Source of the DNA: Pseudoduganella buxea
GTDB taxonomy: Bacteria; Pseudomonadota; Gammaproteobacteria; Burkholderiales; Burkholderiaceae_D
DNA length: 64,000 nt
Assembly (NCBI RefSeq): GCF_009720835.1
Contig: NZ_WNKZ01000002.1
Coordinates: 1-64,000, forward strand
Direction of reading: 5' to 3'
Made by a program: the position numbers and the translations under genes. Numbering within the stretch: the first letter of the stretch is position 1; each line of letters opens with the position of its first letter. Under the pieces are notes generated by a model. It worked only from the letters and a program-made list of their open reading frames with translations. It had not been told where the DNA came from and did no database searches. Shown here piece by piece: positions 35,974-47,896 of the stretch.

Positions 35974-36342
35974 GTGAGTGATTCTGCACAAAGTATCGCC
36001 CGGCCGGTGTACCGAATCGTTGCCCTGCAATTCACAATCGCCGTCCTTTTCTCCGCTCTCGTCGCGTTTTTCGCCGGCGTGGAGAAAGGCTGGTCTGCCG
36101 CCATGGGCGGTGCGGTTGCAGTGATCGGCAGCGGGGTGTACGCGCTGATCGTGGCAGGCGGCGAGAACGACGCCAAAGCGGCCATGCGGCGGCATTTTCG
36201 CGCCGAGATGGTGAAAGTTTTCATTACAGCAGCGCTGTTCATTGTCGCGCTGGTGCTGTTTCCGTCGGCCTCCTGGTTATGGCTGATCTTGGGTTTTGCA
36301 GTGGCGACCTTGGCGTACTGGTTCTCACTGCTCGCAGTTTAA
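35974..36342 (+). CDS. atpI: ATP synthase protein I
   Basis: AtpI is a small inner-membrane protein thought to assist assembly of the c-ring. The 122-residue product starts from GTG with AAGG upstream (VSDSAQSIARPVYRIVALQF) and has four hydrophobic segments, with the two pairs flanking a polar stretch (GGENDAKAAMRRHFRAEMVKV). Position as the first gene of the F1Fo operon, 67 bp before atpB, supports the identity despite low sequence conservation of the family. Confidence 0.85.
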   Translation: MSDSAQSIARPVYRIVALQFTIAVLFSALVAFFAGVEKGWSAAMGGAVAVIGSGVYALIVAGGENDAKAAMRRHFRAEMVKVFITAALFIVALVLFPSASWLWLILGFAVATLAYWFSLLAV

Positions 36343-36391
36343 TCGCCGGTTTAGACCCTTCGTCAACGACGGGTTCGGACAACAATTCTAA

Positions 36392-37207
<816 letters not shown>

Positions 37208-37252
37208 TTTCGTAGATAGTTTTCATTTTTCGGTATCTGTAGTTTTTTTTAA

Positions 37253-37552
<300 letters not shown>

Positions 37553-37589
37553 TAACGCTCCAACCGGGGAAACTTTTTAGGAGCAAGGT

Positions 37590-38060
37590 ATGAACATCAA
37601 TGCGTCTCTCATCGGTCAGATGATCACCTTCGCGGTGCTCGTCTGGTTCTCGATGAAATTCGTCTTCCCGGCGCTGAACAACGCGCTGGATGAGCGTGCC
37701 AAGCGTATTGCGGATGGTCTGGCTGCGGCCGACCAGGGTCAGGCTTCGATGGCGGCCGCTGAAAAGCGCGCTGCCGAAGCCCTGACGTCCGCCCGTGACG
37801 AAGCTGCCCAGCGCGTCGCGGACGCTGAAAAGCGTGCTCAGCTGATCGCTGAAGAAATCAAGGCCAACGCCAAGGCCGAAGCGGACCGCATCATCGCGAC
37901 CGCCAAGGCTGAAGCCGACCAGCAAGTCACCCAGGCCCGCGAGCAACTGCGTGCCCAGGTCGCCGACCTGGCCGTCAAGGGCGCCGAGCAAATCCTGAAG
38001 CGCGAAGTCAACGCGTCGGCCCACGCCGACCTGCTGAACCGCCTTGCGACCGAGCTGTAA
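37590..38060 (+). CDS. atpF: F1Fo ATP synthase subunit b
   Basis: Subunit b is the peripheral stalk. The 156-residue protein has one N-terminal membrane helix (about 5-25, [20 protein letters not shown]) followed by a long Ala/Glu/Lys-rich coiled coil (about 30-130). The length matches family norms. AGGAGCAAGGT precedes the ATG, and the stop lies 2 bp before atpH. Confidence 0.96.
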   Translation: MNINASLIGQMITFAVLVWFSMKFVFPALNNALDERAKRIADGLAAADQGQASMAAAEKRAAEALTSARDEAAQRVADAEKRAQLIAEEIKANAKAEADRIIATAKAEADQQVTQAREQLRAQVADLAVKGAEQILKREVNASAHADLLNRLATEL

Positions 38061-38062
38061 TC

Positions 38063-38596
38063 ATGGCCGAACTCGCAACCGTCGCCCGTCCTTACGCGGA
38101 AGCCCTCTTCCGCGTAGCCCAGGCTGGCAACCTCGCGCAGTGGTCCGATCTGGTGTCCGAACTGGCCCAGATCGGCGCTCATCCCGAGGTGCTGGCATAT
38201 GCCCGCAACCCTAAAGTGTCGGACAGCGATGTGGCTGCCGCCATTGCCGCCTTGCTGAAATCGCCGCTCAACGCGGAAGCGAACAACTTCCTCTCGATGC
38301 TGGTCGAAAACGGCCGCATCGAGCTGCTGCCGGAAATCGGCGTGCAATTCCACGAGCTGAAAAACAGCGTGGAAGGCGCGGCGGATGCCGATATCACCAG
38401 TGCATTCGAGCTGGACGCTGCCCAGACGGCAGGCCTGGTCGCGACGCTGGAAAAGAAATTCGGCCGCAAGCTCAACCCAAGCGTCACGATCGATCCATCG
38501 CTGATCGGTGGCGTTCGCGTGGTGGTCGGCGACGAAGTGCTGGACACTTCGGTACGCGCCCGGCTGCAACAGATGCGTGTTGCGCTGACGTCGTAA
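38063..38596 (+). CDS. atpH: F1Fo ATP synthase subunit delta
   Basis: Delta joins the peripheral stalk to the F1 head. The 177-residue protein begins [19 protein letters not shown], the family signature for its N-terminal helical domain. It ends with the conserved [24 protein letters not shown] C-terminal motif. It is separated from atpF by 2 bp, implying coupled translation. Confidence 0.96.
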   Translation: MAELATVARPYAEALFRVAQAGNLAQWSDLVSELAQIGAHPEVLAYARNPKVSDSDVAAAIAALLKSPLNAEANNFLSMLVENGRIELLPEIGVQFHELKNSVEGAADADITSAFELDAAQTAGLVATLEKKFGRKLNPSVTIDPSLIGGVRVVVGDEVLDTSVRARLQQMRVALTS

Positions 38597-38672
38597 GCGC
38601 ACTCCATCGTCTATCGCTGCGGCAGACCCTTATACCCTCGCGCAAGCTGAGAGAAAACAATTAGGAGTTAGT

Positions 38673-40214
38673 ATGCAACTCAACCCATCTGAAATCAGCG
38701 AGCTGATCAAGAGCCGGATCCAAGGCATTGACAGCGGCGCTGAAGTGCGCAATCAAGGCACCGTTATCTCGGTTGCCGACGGTATCTGCCGCATCCACGG
38801 TCTGTCCGATGTGATGCAAGGCGAGATGCTGGAATTCCCCGGCAACACCTTCGGCCTGGCCATGAACCTGGAGCGCGACTCCGTCGGTTCCGTCATCCTG
38901 GGTGCCTACGAGCACATCTCCGAAGGCGACACGGTCAAGTGCACCGGCCGCATCCTGGAAGTGCCGGTCGGTCCGGAACTGCGCGGCCGTGTGGTCAATG
39001 CGCTGGGCCAGCCGATCGACGGCAAGGGTCCCGTCGATGCCAAGATGACGTCGCCAATCGAGAAGATCGCACCGGGCGTCATCGCCCGTGAGTCCGTGTC
39101 GCAGCCAATGCAGACGGGCCTGAAGTCGATCGACGCGATGGTGCCGATCGGCCGTGGCCAGCGCGAGCTGATCATTGGTGACCGCCAGACCGGTAAATCG
39201 GCTGTCGCAGTCGACGCCATCATCAACCAGAAGGGCCAGGGCATGACGTGTATCTACGTCGCCATCGGCCAGAAGGCATCGACCATCAAGAACATCGTGC
39301 GTTCGCTGGAACAGCACGGCGCGATGGAATACACCATCGTGGTTGCCGCCTCCGCTTCGGAATCGGCCGCCATGCAGTACATCTCGGCCTACTCCGGCTG
39401 CACGATGGGCGAATACTTCCGCGACCGCGGCGAAGACGCCCTGATCGTGTACGACGATCTGTCCAAGCAAGCTGTTGCCTACCGTCAGATCTCCCTGCTG
39501 CTGCGCCGCCCACCAGGCCGCGAAGCGTATCCAGGCGACGTGTTCTACCTGCACAGCCGCCTGCTGGAACGCGCAGCCCGCGTGAACGCCGACTACGTGT
39601 CCGCCTTCACCAACGGCGCCGTCACCGGCAAGACCGGTTCGCTGACGGCACTGCCGATCATCGAAACGCAGGCAGGCGACGTCTCGGCCTTCGTGCCGAC
39701 CAACGTCATCTCGATTACCGACGGCCAGATCTTCCTGGAAACCTCGCTGTTCAATGCCGGTATTCGTCCCGCCATTAACGCCGGTATTTCCGTGTCGCGC
39801 GTCGGTGGTGCTGCCCAGACCAAGGTCATCAAAAACCTGTCCGGCGGTATCCGTACCGACCTGGCCCAGTACCGTGAACTGGCTGCGTTCGCGCAGTTCG
39901 CTTCCGACCTGGACGAATCGACCCGCAAGCAGCTGGACCGCGGTGCCCGCGTGACGGAACTGCTGAAGCAGGCGCAGTACTCGCCGCTGTCGATCTCGCT
40001 GATGGGTGCATCGCTGTTCGCCGTCAACAAGGGCTTCATGGACGACATCCCAGTCAAGTCCGTGCTGCCGTTCGAAGCCGGCCTGCACGCATACCTGAAG
40101 ACCAAGCAAGCTGCTCTGCTGGCCAAGATCGAAGAAACCAAGCAACTGGACAAGGACGCCGAAGCAGCACTGACGGCCGCCATTGCTGATTTCAAGAAAT
40201 CCGGCGCATTCTAA
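38673..40214 (+). CDS. atpA: F1Fo ATP synthase subunit alpha
   Basis: Alpha carries the non-catalytic nucleotide sites of F1. The 513-residue protein has an N-terminal beta-barrel, the P-loop [15 protein letters not shown] near residue 169 and the signature region [21 protein letters not shown]. The length equals that of the E. coli subunit (513). Coding here has somewhat less extreme third-position GC than the flanks, as usual for highly expressed genes. Confidence 0.98.
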   Translation: MQLNPSEISELIKSRIQGIDSGAEVRNQGTVISVADGICRIHGLSDVMQGEMLEFPGNTFGLAMNLERDSVGSVILGAYEHISEGDTVKCTGRILEVPVGPELRGRVVNALGQPIDGKGPVDAKMTSPIEKIAPGVIARESVSQPMQTGLKSIDAMVPIGRGQRELIIGDRQTGKSAVAVDAIINQKGQGMTCIYVAIGQKASTIKNIVRSLEQHGAMEYTIVVAASASESAAMQYISAYSGCTMGEYFRDRGEDALIVYDDLSKQAVAYRQISLLLRRPPGREAYPGDVFYLHSRLLERAARVNADYVSAFTNGAVTGKTGSLTALPIIETQAGDVSAFVPTNVISITDGQIFLETSLFNAGIRPAINAGISVSRVGGAAQTKVIKNLSGGIRTDLAQYRELAAFAQFASDLDESTRKQLDRGARVTELLKQAQYSPLSISLMGASLFAVNKGFMDDIPVKSVLPFEAGLHAYLKTKQAALLAKIEETKQLDKDAEAALTAAIADFKKSGAF

Positions 40215-40275
40215 GCAGCACGGCGGCTGCCCGGTGTACCGGCAGCCGCCACCAAGCGCAAAGGAGTAAGGACTC

Positions 40276-42584
<2,309 letters not shown>

Positions 42585-42591
42585 TCGAAAT

Positions 42592-42612
42592 GGCCCCGGC
42601 AGTGCCGGGGCC
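42592..42612 (+). terminator. GC-rich hairpin without T-run between atpD and atpC
   Basis: GGCCCCGGC, AGT and GCCGGGGCC form a perfect 9-bp stem. There is no T-run, so it is more likely an RNA-processing or stability element, or a weak attenuator lowering epsilon output, than a true terminator. Confidence 0.5.
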
Positions 42613-42632
42613 GTTCAACCTTAGGATTGAAA

Positions 42633-43058
42633 ATGGCAAATACTATTCACGTCGACGTGGTCTCGGCAGAAGAGCTGATCTTCTCCGGCGAAGCCACGTT
42701 CGTCGCGTTGCCGGGCGAGCAGGGCGAGCTGGGGATTTATCCGAAGCACACGCCGCTGATCACCCGTATCCGTCCAGGCGCGGTCCGCATCCAGGTTGCC
42801 GGCAAATCGGAAGAAGAGTTCGTCTTCGTCGCCGGTGGCCTGCTGGAAGTGCAGCCGAACGCCGTGACGGTACTGGCCGACACCGCGATCCGTGGTCACG
42901 ACCTGGACGAAGCCAAGGCCCAATCTGCCAAGAAACTGGCGGAAGAAAACCTGGCGAACAACAAGACCGGTATCGACTACGCGAAAGCCCAGGCGGAACT
43001 GGCAGCGGCCATCGGCCAGCTGGCAGCGATCGCCAAGCTGCGCCAGGCCAAGCACTGA
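42633..43058 (+). CDS. atpC: F1Fo ATP synthase subunit epsilon
   Basis: Epsilon regulates F1 through its C-terminal helices. The 141-residue protein has the N-terminal beta-sandwich ([22 protein letters not shown] near 28) and a C-terminal helical hairpin rich in Ala, Lys and Gln. ATG at 42633 follows TTAGGA; a TTG six bases earlier is less likely. It is the last gene of the operon and is followed by a strong terminator. Confidence 0.96.
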   Translation: MANTIHVDVVSAEELIFSGEATFVALPGEQGELGIYPKHTPLITRIRPGAVRIQVAGKSEEEFVFVAGGLLEVQPNAVTVLADTAIRGHDLDEAKAQSAKKLAEENLANNKTGIDYAKAQAELAAAIGQLAAIAKLRQAKH

Positions 43059-43076
43059 TCTGGCAGCACCCCCTGG

Positions 43077-43101
43077 AAAGGCAGCTTCGGCTGCCTTTTT
43101 T
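43077..43101 (+). terminator. Rho-independent terminator of the atp operon
   Basis: AAAGGCAGC, the stable tetraloop TTCG and GCTGCCTTT with a six-T run lie 18 bp after the atpC stop. Confidence 0.93.
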
Positions 43102-43132
43102 CGCATTTGACTGTTATCAATAAGGAAAGAAG

Positions 43133-44077
43133 ATGCGTCCGTTCCTGCTGTCCTTCCTTGCCGCGCTGGCCGTGTCCTCTGGCGCCGCGCAGGCTGCCGC
43201 CCCTGCGGGCGCCCCGAAGGTGCAGGACCTGAGCCTGGCCTTCGACGAGTTCTACCAGCGTACCGAATTCCTGCCGCTGCCGGCCCGCATCGAGGAATTT
43301 CGCCGCAGCGTGGGCGCGCGCTTTCCCCAGTTTTACGGCGACGAACGGATCGAGTTTTCCCATGCCGACCAGGACGAGCGCACTGGCGCGGCCATCGTCA
43401 AGTACCCCGCCATGCGCGAGGTCTACCTGCGCAAGGCGCGCGGTTTCGGTAAGCAGCTGTCGGACTACGTGACGCAATTCCAGGTCCGCTTCCCGGACTA
43501 CCGCAACGAACACGAAATCTGGCTGGTGCACTCGCTGGGCGAGATGGACGGCGGCACGCGCGAGCTGTCCGGCCGCAACTACCTCGTCTTCGGTGCCGAC
43601 GGCCTGGCTCGTTACCACGCCACGGGCGACGACGCGCCGTTCTTCCATCATGAACTGTTCCACACCTACCATGAGCCGGCGCTGCGCGACTGTGCCGGCG
43701 ACGTCGTGTGGAAGAACCTGTGGACGGAAGGCCTCGCCACATACGCGTCGCAGCAGATGCATCCGGACGCATCGGAGAAGGACCTGCTGCTGGACTTTCC
43801 CAGCGGGGCCGCCGTAAAAACCCGGGCCGTGCTGCCCGCTGCCTGGGCCCAGCTGGAACAGGTGCTGGACAGCACCGATCCACAGGTGAGCGCCAGCCTG
43901 TTCAGCATGAGCAGCCGCGACCGGACTCTGCCGCAACGGCGCGGCTATTACCTGGGCTACCTGGTGGCGCAGGAGGCGGCCAAGACGCAGGATCTCCACC
44001 AGCTTGCCAAGCTGGGCTGCGCACCCGTGCGCGCGCTGGTGACGGCGACGGTGCGCAAGCTGCGGGCAGCCCGCTGA
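43133..44077 (+). CDS. Secreted putative zinc metallopeptidase (HExxH)
   Basis: The 314-residue precursor has a signal peptide (MRPFLLSFLAALAVSSGAAQ, cleavage after AQA near 21). It carries the zinc-binding motif HHELFHTYHE (His173, Glu174, His177) and a downstream WTEGLATYAS whose Glu199 is positioned as the third gluzincin ligand. No specific peptidase family was recognised, and the substrate is unknown. GGAAAGAAG precedes the ATG, and it has its own transcription unit after the atp terminator. Confidence 0.7.
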   Translation: MRPFLLSFLAALAVSSGAAQAAAPAGAPKVQDLSLAFDEFYQRTEFLPLPARIEEFRRSVGARFPQFYGDERIEFSHADQDERTGAAIVKYPAMREVYLRKARGFGKQLSDYVTQFQVRFPDYRNEHEIWLVHSLGEMDGGTRELSGRNYLVFGADGLARYHATGDDAPFFHHELFHTYHEPALRDCAGDVVWKNLWTEGLATYASQQMHPDASEKDLLLDFPSGAAVKTRAVLPAAWAQLEQVLDSTDPQVSASLFSMSSRDRTLPQRRGYYLGYLVAQEAAKTQDLHQLAKLGCAPVRALVTATVRKLRAAR

Positions 44078-44140
44078 CGGTATCGCCCGAGGCCGGATCG
44101 GCGTAGAATCTTTCTACCTGCAAGTCACCCCGAGGACCCC

Positions 44141-44266
44141 ATGACATCGAAAACCATCAAGATTGCCCTGGCGCTCGGCCTGCTGTCCGCCTCCGCTGCC
44201 GCGCTGGCCGCAACGGATTGCTGCCTGAGCGTCGAATGCTGCCTGCGCATGCTGGGTTGCTGCTGA
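44141..44266 (+). CDS. Small secreted peptide with three Cys-Cys pairs
   Basis: A 41-residue frame starts MTSKTIKIALALGLLSASAA, a clear signal peptide with probable cleavage after ALA near residue 23. It leaves a mature part of about 18 residues, ATDCCLSVECCLRMLGCC, in which six of the residues are Cys arranged as three CC pairs. GAGGACCCC precedes the ATG, and a perfect terminator follows 16 bp after the stop, so it is an independent transcription unit. Metal binding, especially copper or zinc, or a disulphide-linked peptide is possible. No family was recognised. Confidence 0.65.
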   Translation: MTSKTIKIALALGLLSASAAALAATDCCLSVECCLRMLGCC

Positions 44267-44282
44267 ACGACGCCGCACAGGC

Positions 44283-44310
44283 AAACGGGCTGCCGCGGCA
44301 GCCCGTTTTT
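44283..44310. terminator. Bidirectional rho-independent terminator
   Basis: AAACGGGCTGCC and GGCAGCCCGTTT form a 12-bp stem with T-runs on both strands. It can serve the Cys-rich peptide gene on the plus strand and the lipoprotein gene on the minus strand. Confidence 0.9.
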
Positions 44311-44333
44311 CATTGTCTACCTTGCGCAGGGTC

Positions 44334-44894
44334 CTATTGGCACAGCCCGAACGCCTTGCGCTCCGGGAAGTAGCGATAGGTAAACGTGCGCACCGGGTAG
44401 CGGTCGCCGTCGATGACCAGGGCCGGCGGCGTCAGGTCGAAGCGCTGCGGCAGCTTCGACGCCACCCGAAGCCGGGCACGCCACTGGGTTTCGTCCGAAT
44501 TGGCCACCGCCACCAGCAATTTCGGCACCCCCTCGATGGAATCGACGATCTCCGGCCGGCTGTTGGTGCCGCGCGAATAAAACGTCACCACTTCGGCGCG
44601 GGCGATGCGCGGGCCCTTCGGTTGCGTGACGGGATACGTCAACGTGGCAAACTGCGCCTTGGTGCCGCGCGGCAGCAAATAGACGAAACCGAATTCGGCG
44701 CCGCCGTCGGGCAACGTGACAGGGCTGGTGGCCGTGATGGTAATGCCGTCGGGCAGGTCGAAACGGGACGTCTCGACGGCGTCGCGGCACTCCGGCGTCT
44801 TCGCCATGTACAGCTGGACGGGTTCGTAGCCGTTGCCGCAGGCAGCAAGCAGCAGGGGCGGGAGCAGGGCGGTCAGGGGCGCGAAGCGGCGCAT
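44334..44894 (-). CDS. Lipoprotein of unknown function
   Basis: The start at 44892-44894 gives MRRFAPLTALLPPLLLAACG, a lipoprotein signal with lipobox LLAAC (Cys19). The 186-residue product is otherwise beta-rich, with alternating patterns (for example GITITATSPVTLPDGGAEFGFVYL) and two further Cys (residue 34 region and near the C-terminus). No domain was recognised. The frame is open upstream, but no signal or domain is encoded there. Convergent with the Cys-rich peptide gene and sharing its terminator. Confidence 0.65.
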   Translation of the reverse strand: MRRFAPLTALLPPLLLAACGNGYEPVQLYMAKTPECRDAVETSRFDLPDGITITATSPVTLPDGGAEFGFVYLLPRGTKAQFATLTYPVTQPKGPRIARAEVVTFYSRGTNSRPEIVDSIEGVPKLLVAVANSDETQWRARLRVASKLPQRFDLTPPALVIDGDRYPVRTFTYRYFPERKAFGLCQ

Positions 44895-45058
44895 GGTGAA
44901 GTCGTTTCGGAAGATGGGGAACCGGCAGTTTACCTGACACCCCGGCCTTGCAACAGTGGCATTGTCCAGCCGTTGCGCGCCGTCGCTGTAACGCCAGCAG
45001 CGGCCTGAGCGCGGCTTTGTCCTGCCTTGCCCTATTGCCGCATATTCGGTAGGGCGGG

Positions 45059-45296
45059 TTGCTTGCCGCAATTAATCCCGGTACGACCTGCGCCTGCTTT
45101 GACCCTGCCTCCAACAGCGGTTTTTCCTGGCAATTGCGTGCAGCGCTGGCATATCGCCTGGCCGACGACAGCCGGATAGCGCTGCAATATACCTGGTTGA
45201 ACTTGCCCAGGCCCGAGCGCGATACGACGCCCCGGCGTTCAATACGAACGTCGCCGTTTCGGCGCCATTACCCTGGGTTATATTCGTCCATTCTGA
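45059..45296 (+). pseudogene. Relic of an outer-membrane beta-barrel protein gene, frameshifted
   Basis: One frame reads GFSWQLRAALAYRLADDSRI then ALQYTWLN, an alternating amphipathic pattern typical of outer-membrane strands. The next frame then reads YERRRFGAITLGYIRPF followed by a stop, ending in the terminal Phe that marks outer-membrane barrels. A frameshift around 45220 would join them. No start or signal peptide is found upstream, so this looks like the 3' remnant of a decayed gene. The parent family was not identified. Confidence 0.4.
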
Positions 45297-45362
45297 CGGC
45301 GCTCGTGCGCCGGTACCCGGTCGATGGTGATAGTCTGTCAGCTCCACAATCGAGGAGTGCAC

Positions 45363-45752
45363 ATGATTCACCATCTGGGTATTGTGGTTTCCGATTTCGT
45401 GCGCAGCAAGGCGTTGTACGATGCCTGCCTGGCGCCGCTGGGCATTCGCCGCACCGAAACGGATATGGACTGGGCCATTTACGCGCCCGAAAATGGATTC
45501 CCGTTTTTATGGCTGGGTTCCGAAGTGCCCACCTACTGGAGCGCGGAAAAGCAGCCCGGCGCTGCGCCCTTGCACCTGGCATTCTGCGCACCGGACCGCG
45601 CTGCCGTCGACGCGTTTTATCGCGCCGCGATGGAGGCCGGAGCGGAAGACCACGGCCCGCCCGGCATTCGCGTCAGCTATGCCAATTTCTACAGCGCATA
45701 TTTCCTCGATTTCGATGGCAATAATATCGAAGCCACATTGCGCGAAGATTAA
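45363..45752 (+). CDS. VOC-superfamily (glyoxalase/dioxygenase-fold) protein
   Basis: The 129-residue protein begins MIHHLGIVVSDFVRSKALYD and shows a single-unit vicinal-oxygen-chelate fold with His4, LHLAFCAPDRAAVDAFY and NFYSAYFLDFDGNNIEA; His and Glu residues could bind a metal. GAGG lies 9 bases before the ATG at 45363. It resembles small lactoylglutathione-lyase-like proteins of unknown substrate. A short terminator follows. Confidence 0.85.
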   Translation: MIHHLGIVVSDFVRSKALYDACLAPLGIRRTETDMDWAIYAPENGFPFLWLGSEVPTYWSAEKQPGAAPLHLAFCAPDRAAVDAFYRAAMEAGAEDHGPPGIRVSYANFYSAYFLDFDGNNIEATLRED

Positions 45753-45765
45753 GTAAGTGCCTGCT

Positions 45766-45786
45766 AGCGCCGTAAGGCGCTTCTTT
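45766..45786 (+). terminator. Short terminator-like hairpin after the VOC gene
   Basis: AGCGCC, GTAA and GGCGCT are followed by TCTTT, 14 bp after the VOC stop codon. Confidence 0.55.
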
Positions 45787-45887
45787 ACGCTCTTTGTGTG
45801 CCATATAGCGGCACGATCGCGCCAGGGCATGGCGCGATCGGCCGGTTGTGTTATGGAATGATCACCGGGACGGCGGGGTCTGCCTTG

Positions 45888-46943
45888 TCAGCGATATTTC
45901 TCCTTGATGCGACTGCTCGCGGCCTTCTGCATGGTTTTCCACTTGCCCCGCTCGGCGATGCGCTGCAACGGCGTTTGTTCGCCACGGCGCACATCGCGCA
46001 GCAGCTTATGGAAATTGGCCACCCGGTCGGGATCGACATGGGCAATCACGGCGCAGCCCGGTTCACCTTGGTGCCGGCAATCGCGAAATTGACACTGGGC
46101 TGCCAGCGCGTCGATATCGTCGAAAGTGGCCGCCAGGGTCGTTTCATCGGCATCCGGCTGCCACGTGCGCAGTCCGGGGGTATCGATAATACAGGCACCG
46201 GTACGGCTGAAATGCAGCGACCGCCCGGTGGTCGTATGCATGCCGCGGCCATCGCTTTTGCGCACGCCCCCCGTATCCTGATGCGCGCGCGTGAGCGTAT
46301 TCGTCAACGTCGATTTTCCCGTGCCGGAAGCGCCCAATAAGCAAGCGGTCTGTCCCGGTTGCAGCGTCGGTGCCAACAGGTCGATAACGTCGGGCGACAG
46401 GGCATTCAAGGCGTGAATCAAAATGGCTGACGGCAATCGATGCTGTAACAAGGAAATTCTTTCGTCGACGGCGTGGCCGATATCGGCCTTGGTCAATACC
46501 ACCACCGGTGTAATACCGGCAGCCTGGACCAGCGCAATATACCGTTCCAGCCGGCGCGGATTGAAATCGTCGTCCAGTCCCATGACCAGCAGGGCCGTAT
46601 CGATATTGCTGGCCAATATCTGGCGTCGGCCGTCATTGGCGCGGCGGCTGATCAGCGATAAAGGGGCCAGGCGCTGCGTCAGCCACCATTCGCCGTGCTC
46701 CCGCAATTGGGCTAGCACCCAGTCGCCCACGGTCAGATCGCCGTCATGGAGCTTGGGCAAGGCGCGCGCGAGGTATTGCGCGTGGCCGTCATGGATGGTC
46801 AATTGCTCGCGCTGGACGGCAATGACGCGCATCAGCCGGTCGTCCGAACGCAGGTCGAGGCCGGCCAGCTGGGTGGCCAGATGTTGGTGGATGCTGTGGT
46901 TGAATCCGATGGTGCGTAATGCTTCGATATCGAAGTCGATCAT
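45888..46943 (-). CDS. rsgA: Ribosome small-subunit-dependent GTPase RsgA
   Basis: RsgA is a circularly permuted GTPase that checks late 30S assembly. The 351-residue protein has an N-terminal OB-like domain, then the permuted G motifs: LTKAD (G4), GASGTGKSTLTN (G1) and DTPGLR (G3). The C-terminal zinc knuckle reads CQFRDCRHQGEPGC. The start at 46941-46943 gives MIDFDIEALRTIGFN. A 217-bp leader carrying a possible 12-codon ORF lies upstream. Divergence from the E. coli N-terminus suggests it may be a second, specialised RsgA copy; the genome is needed to tell. Confidence 0.9.
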   Translation of the reverse strand: MIDFDIEALRTIGFNHSIHQHLATQLAGLDLRSDDRLMRVIAVQREQLTIHDGHAQYLARALPKLHDGDLTVGDWVLAQLREHGEWWLTQRLAPLSLISRRANDGRRQILASNIDTALLVMGLDDDFNPRRLERYIALVQAAGITPVVVLTKADIGHAVDERISLLQHRLPSAILIHALNALSPDVIDLLAPTLQPGQTACLLGASGTGKSTLTNTLTRAHQDTGGVRKSDGRGMHTTTGRSLHFSRTGACIIDTPGLRTWQPDADETTLAATFDDIDALAAQCQFRDCRHQGEPGCAVIAHVDPDRVANFHKLLRDVRRGEQTPLQRIAERGKWKTMQKAASSRIKEKYR

Positions 46944-47121
46944 GGTGTGGGGTTCCGAAATCCGTAACGCGCAGGCGCGCGAACACAGCCGGCCACGGGG
47001 CGTGGCGGCAACGTTGACAGTCGGCGGAAGTCGGCGCGCGCGAGCGCGGAACACCAGGGTGACGCGGTACCGCGAAACGCGATGTGTATGCGGAGTTACG
47101 TGGTGTAGTGGTGCGAGACGA

Positions 47122-47160
47122 TCACGCGGCCGACAGGAGGGCAATATCCAGCATTGACAT
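47122..47160 (-). CDS. Possible leader peptide upstream of rsgA
   Basis: Thirteen codons including the stop encode MSMLDIALLSAA. The ATG is preceded by AGGAGAACCCC, the best ribosome-binding site in this region, and the frame lies 178 bp before rsgA in the same direction. Such short ORFs can act as translational attenuators. No conserved motif was recognised, so the call rests on the ribosome-binding site and position. Confidence 0.3.
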   Translation of the reverse strand: MSMLDIALLSAA

Positions 47161-47281
47161 GGGGTTCTCCTGTAAGCGGTGAAGGGATGGCCAGTGTGTC
47201 ACCTTGTAGCCGATGCGTCAACAAGCAGCGGCACGCCCGGCCGCACAGGCCCCGTCGCGCACCCCCATAACCGTCGAGCCC

Positions 47282-47486
47282 GTGTCCACCGTGGGGTCAG
47301 ACCCCGACATGGACACAGCCTCATCCGTAAAATTCGGGAGGACTGTTGAGCTCGTGTCTTTGTCGGGGTCTGACCCCAAGGTGAACAGTGGGGTCAGACC
47401 CCGACATGGACACAGCCTCATCCGTAAAATTCGGGAGGACTGTTGAGCTCGTGTCTTTGTCGGGGTCTGACCCCAAGGTGAACACA
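47282..47486. repeat. Two-copy 97-bp tandem repeat of the GGGGTCAGACCCC palindrome family
   Basis: The sequence from GTGGGGTCAGACCCCGACAT at 47291 recurs at 47388, including the intervening CTCATCCGTAAAATTCGGG and a second palindrome core GGGGTCTGACCCC. An incomplete third half-unit follows near 47482. The cores match palindrome B of the 16.3-kb array. The 560-bp gap between rsgA and speD holds no gene apart from the possible leader ORF. Confidence 0.8.
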
Positions 47487-47515
47487 GTCTCATCCATAAA
47501 AACGCGGCTGTTTGC

Positions 47516-47896
47516 TTAAGCCGGTACTGCGTCGGCGCTGGCCTGCCGCCGCACCGTGCGCACGTCGCAGCGTGCCGGCGCCAGTGCCGCCTGCAGCACG
47601 GCCAGCGCCAGCGCCGGTTGCGATGCGCCGCACATGAAGACGTCGGCGGCGGCGAAGTGCTGTTCCGGCCACGTGTGGATCGAGATATGTGATTCGGCCA
47701 GCAGCACGACGCCCGTGACGCCCTGGCCGGGGCCGAAGGCATGGAAGTGGCTGTGCAGGATGGTGGCGCCGGCGGCCAGCGCCGCCGCGCGCAGCAACGC
47801 CTCGATGGCGGCGCAGTCGGTCAGCAGGGCGGGCGCGATGCCGGACAGGTCGGCCAGCAAATGCGTGCCTTCGGCGCGGTAGGAGGTCGTCGTCAT
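47516..47896 (-). CDS. speH: S-adenosylmethionine decarboxylase proenzyme (class 1B, SpeH type)
   Basis: The enzyme self-cleaves to form a pyruvoyl cofactor and decarboxylates SAM to give the aminopropyl donor for polyamine synthesis. The 126-residue proenzyme has LLAESHISIHTWPE; cleavage is expected between Glu68 and Ser69. Cys89 in VFMCG and His74 complete the site. The start codon overlaps the stop of the small Gly/Ser-rich gene (ATGA), so it is the last cistron of a five-gene operon. The aminopropyltransferase that would use its product is the divergent gene at 51112. Confidence 0.93.
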   Translation of the reverse strand: MTTTSYRAEGTHLLADLSGIAPALLTDCAAIEALLRAAALAAGATILHSHFHAFGPGQGVTGVVLLAESHISIHTWPEQHFAAADVFMCGASQPALALAVLQAALAPARCDVRTVRRQASADAVPA

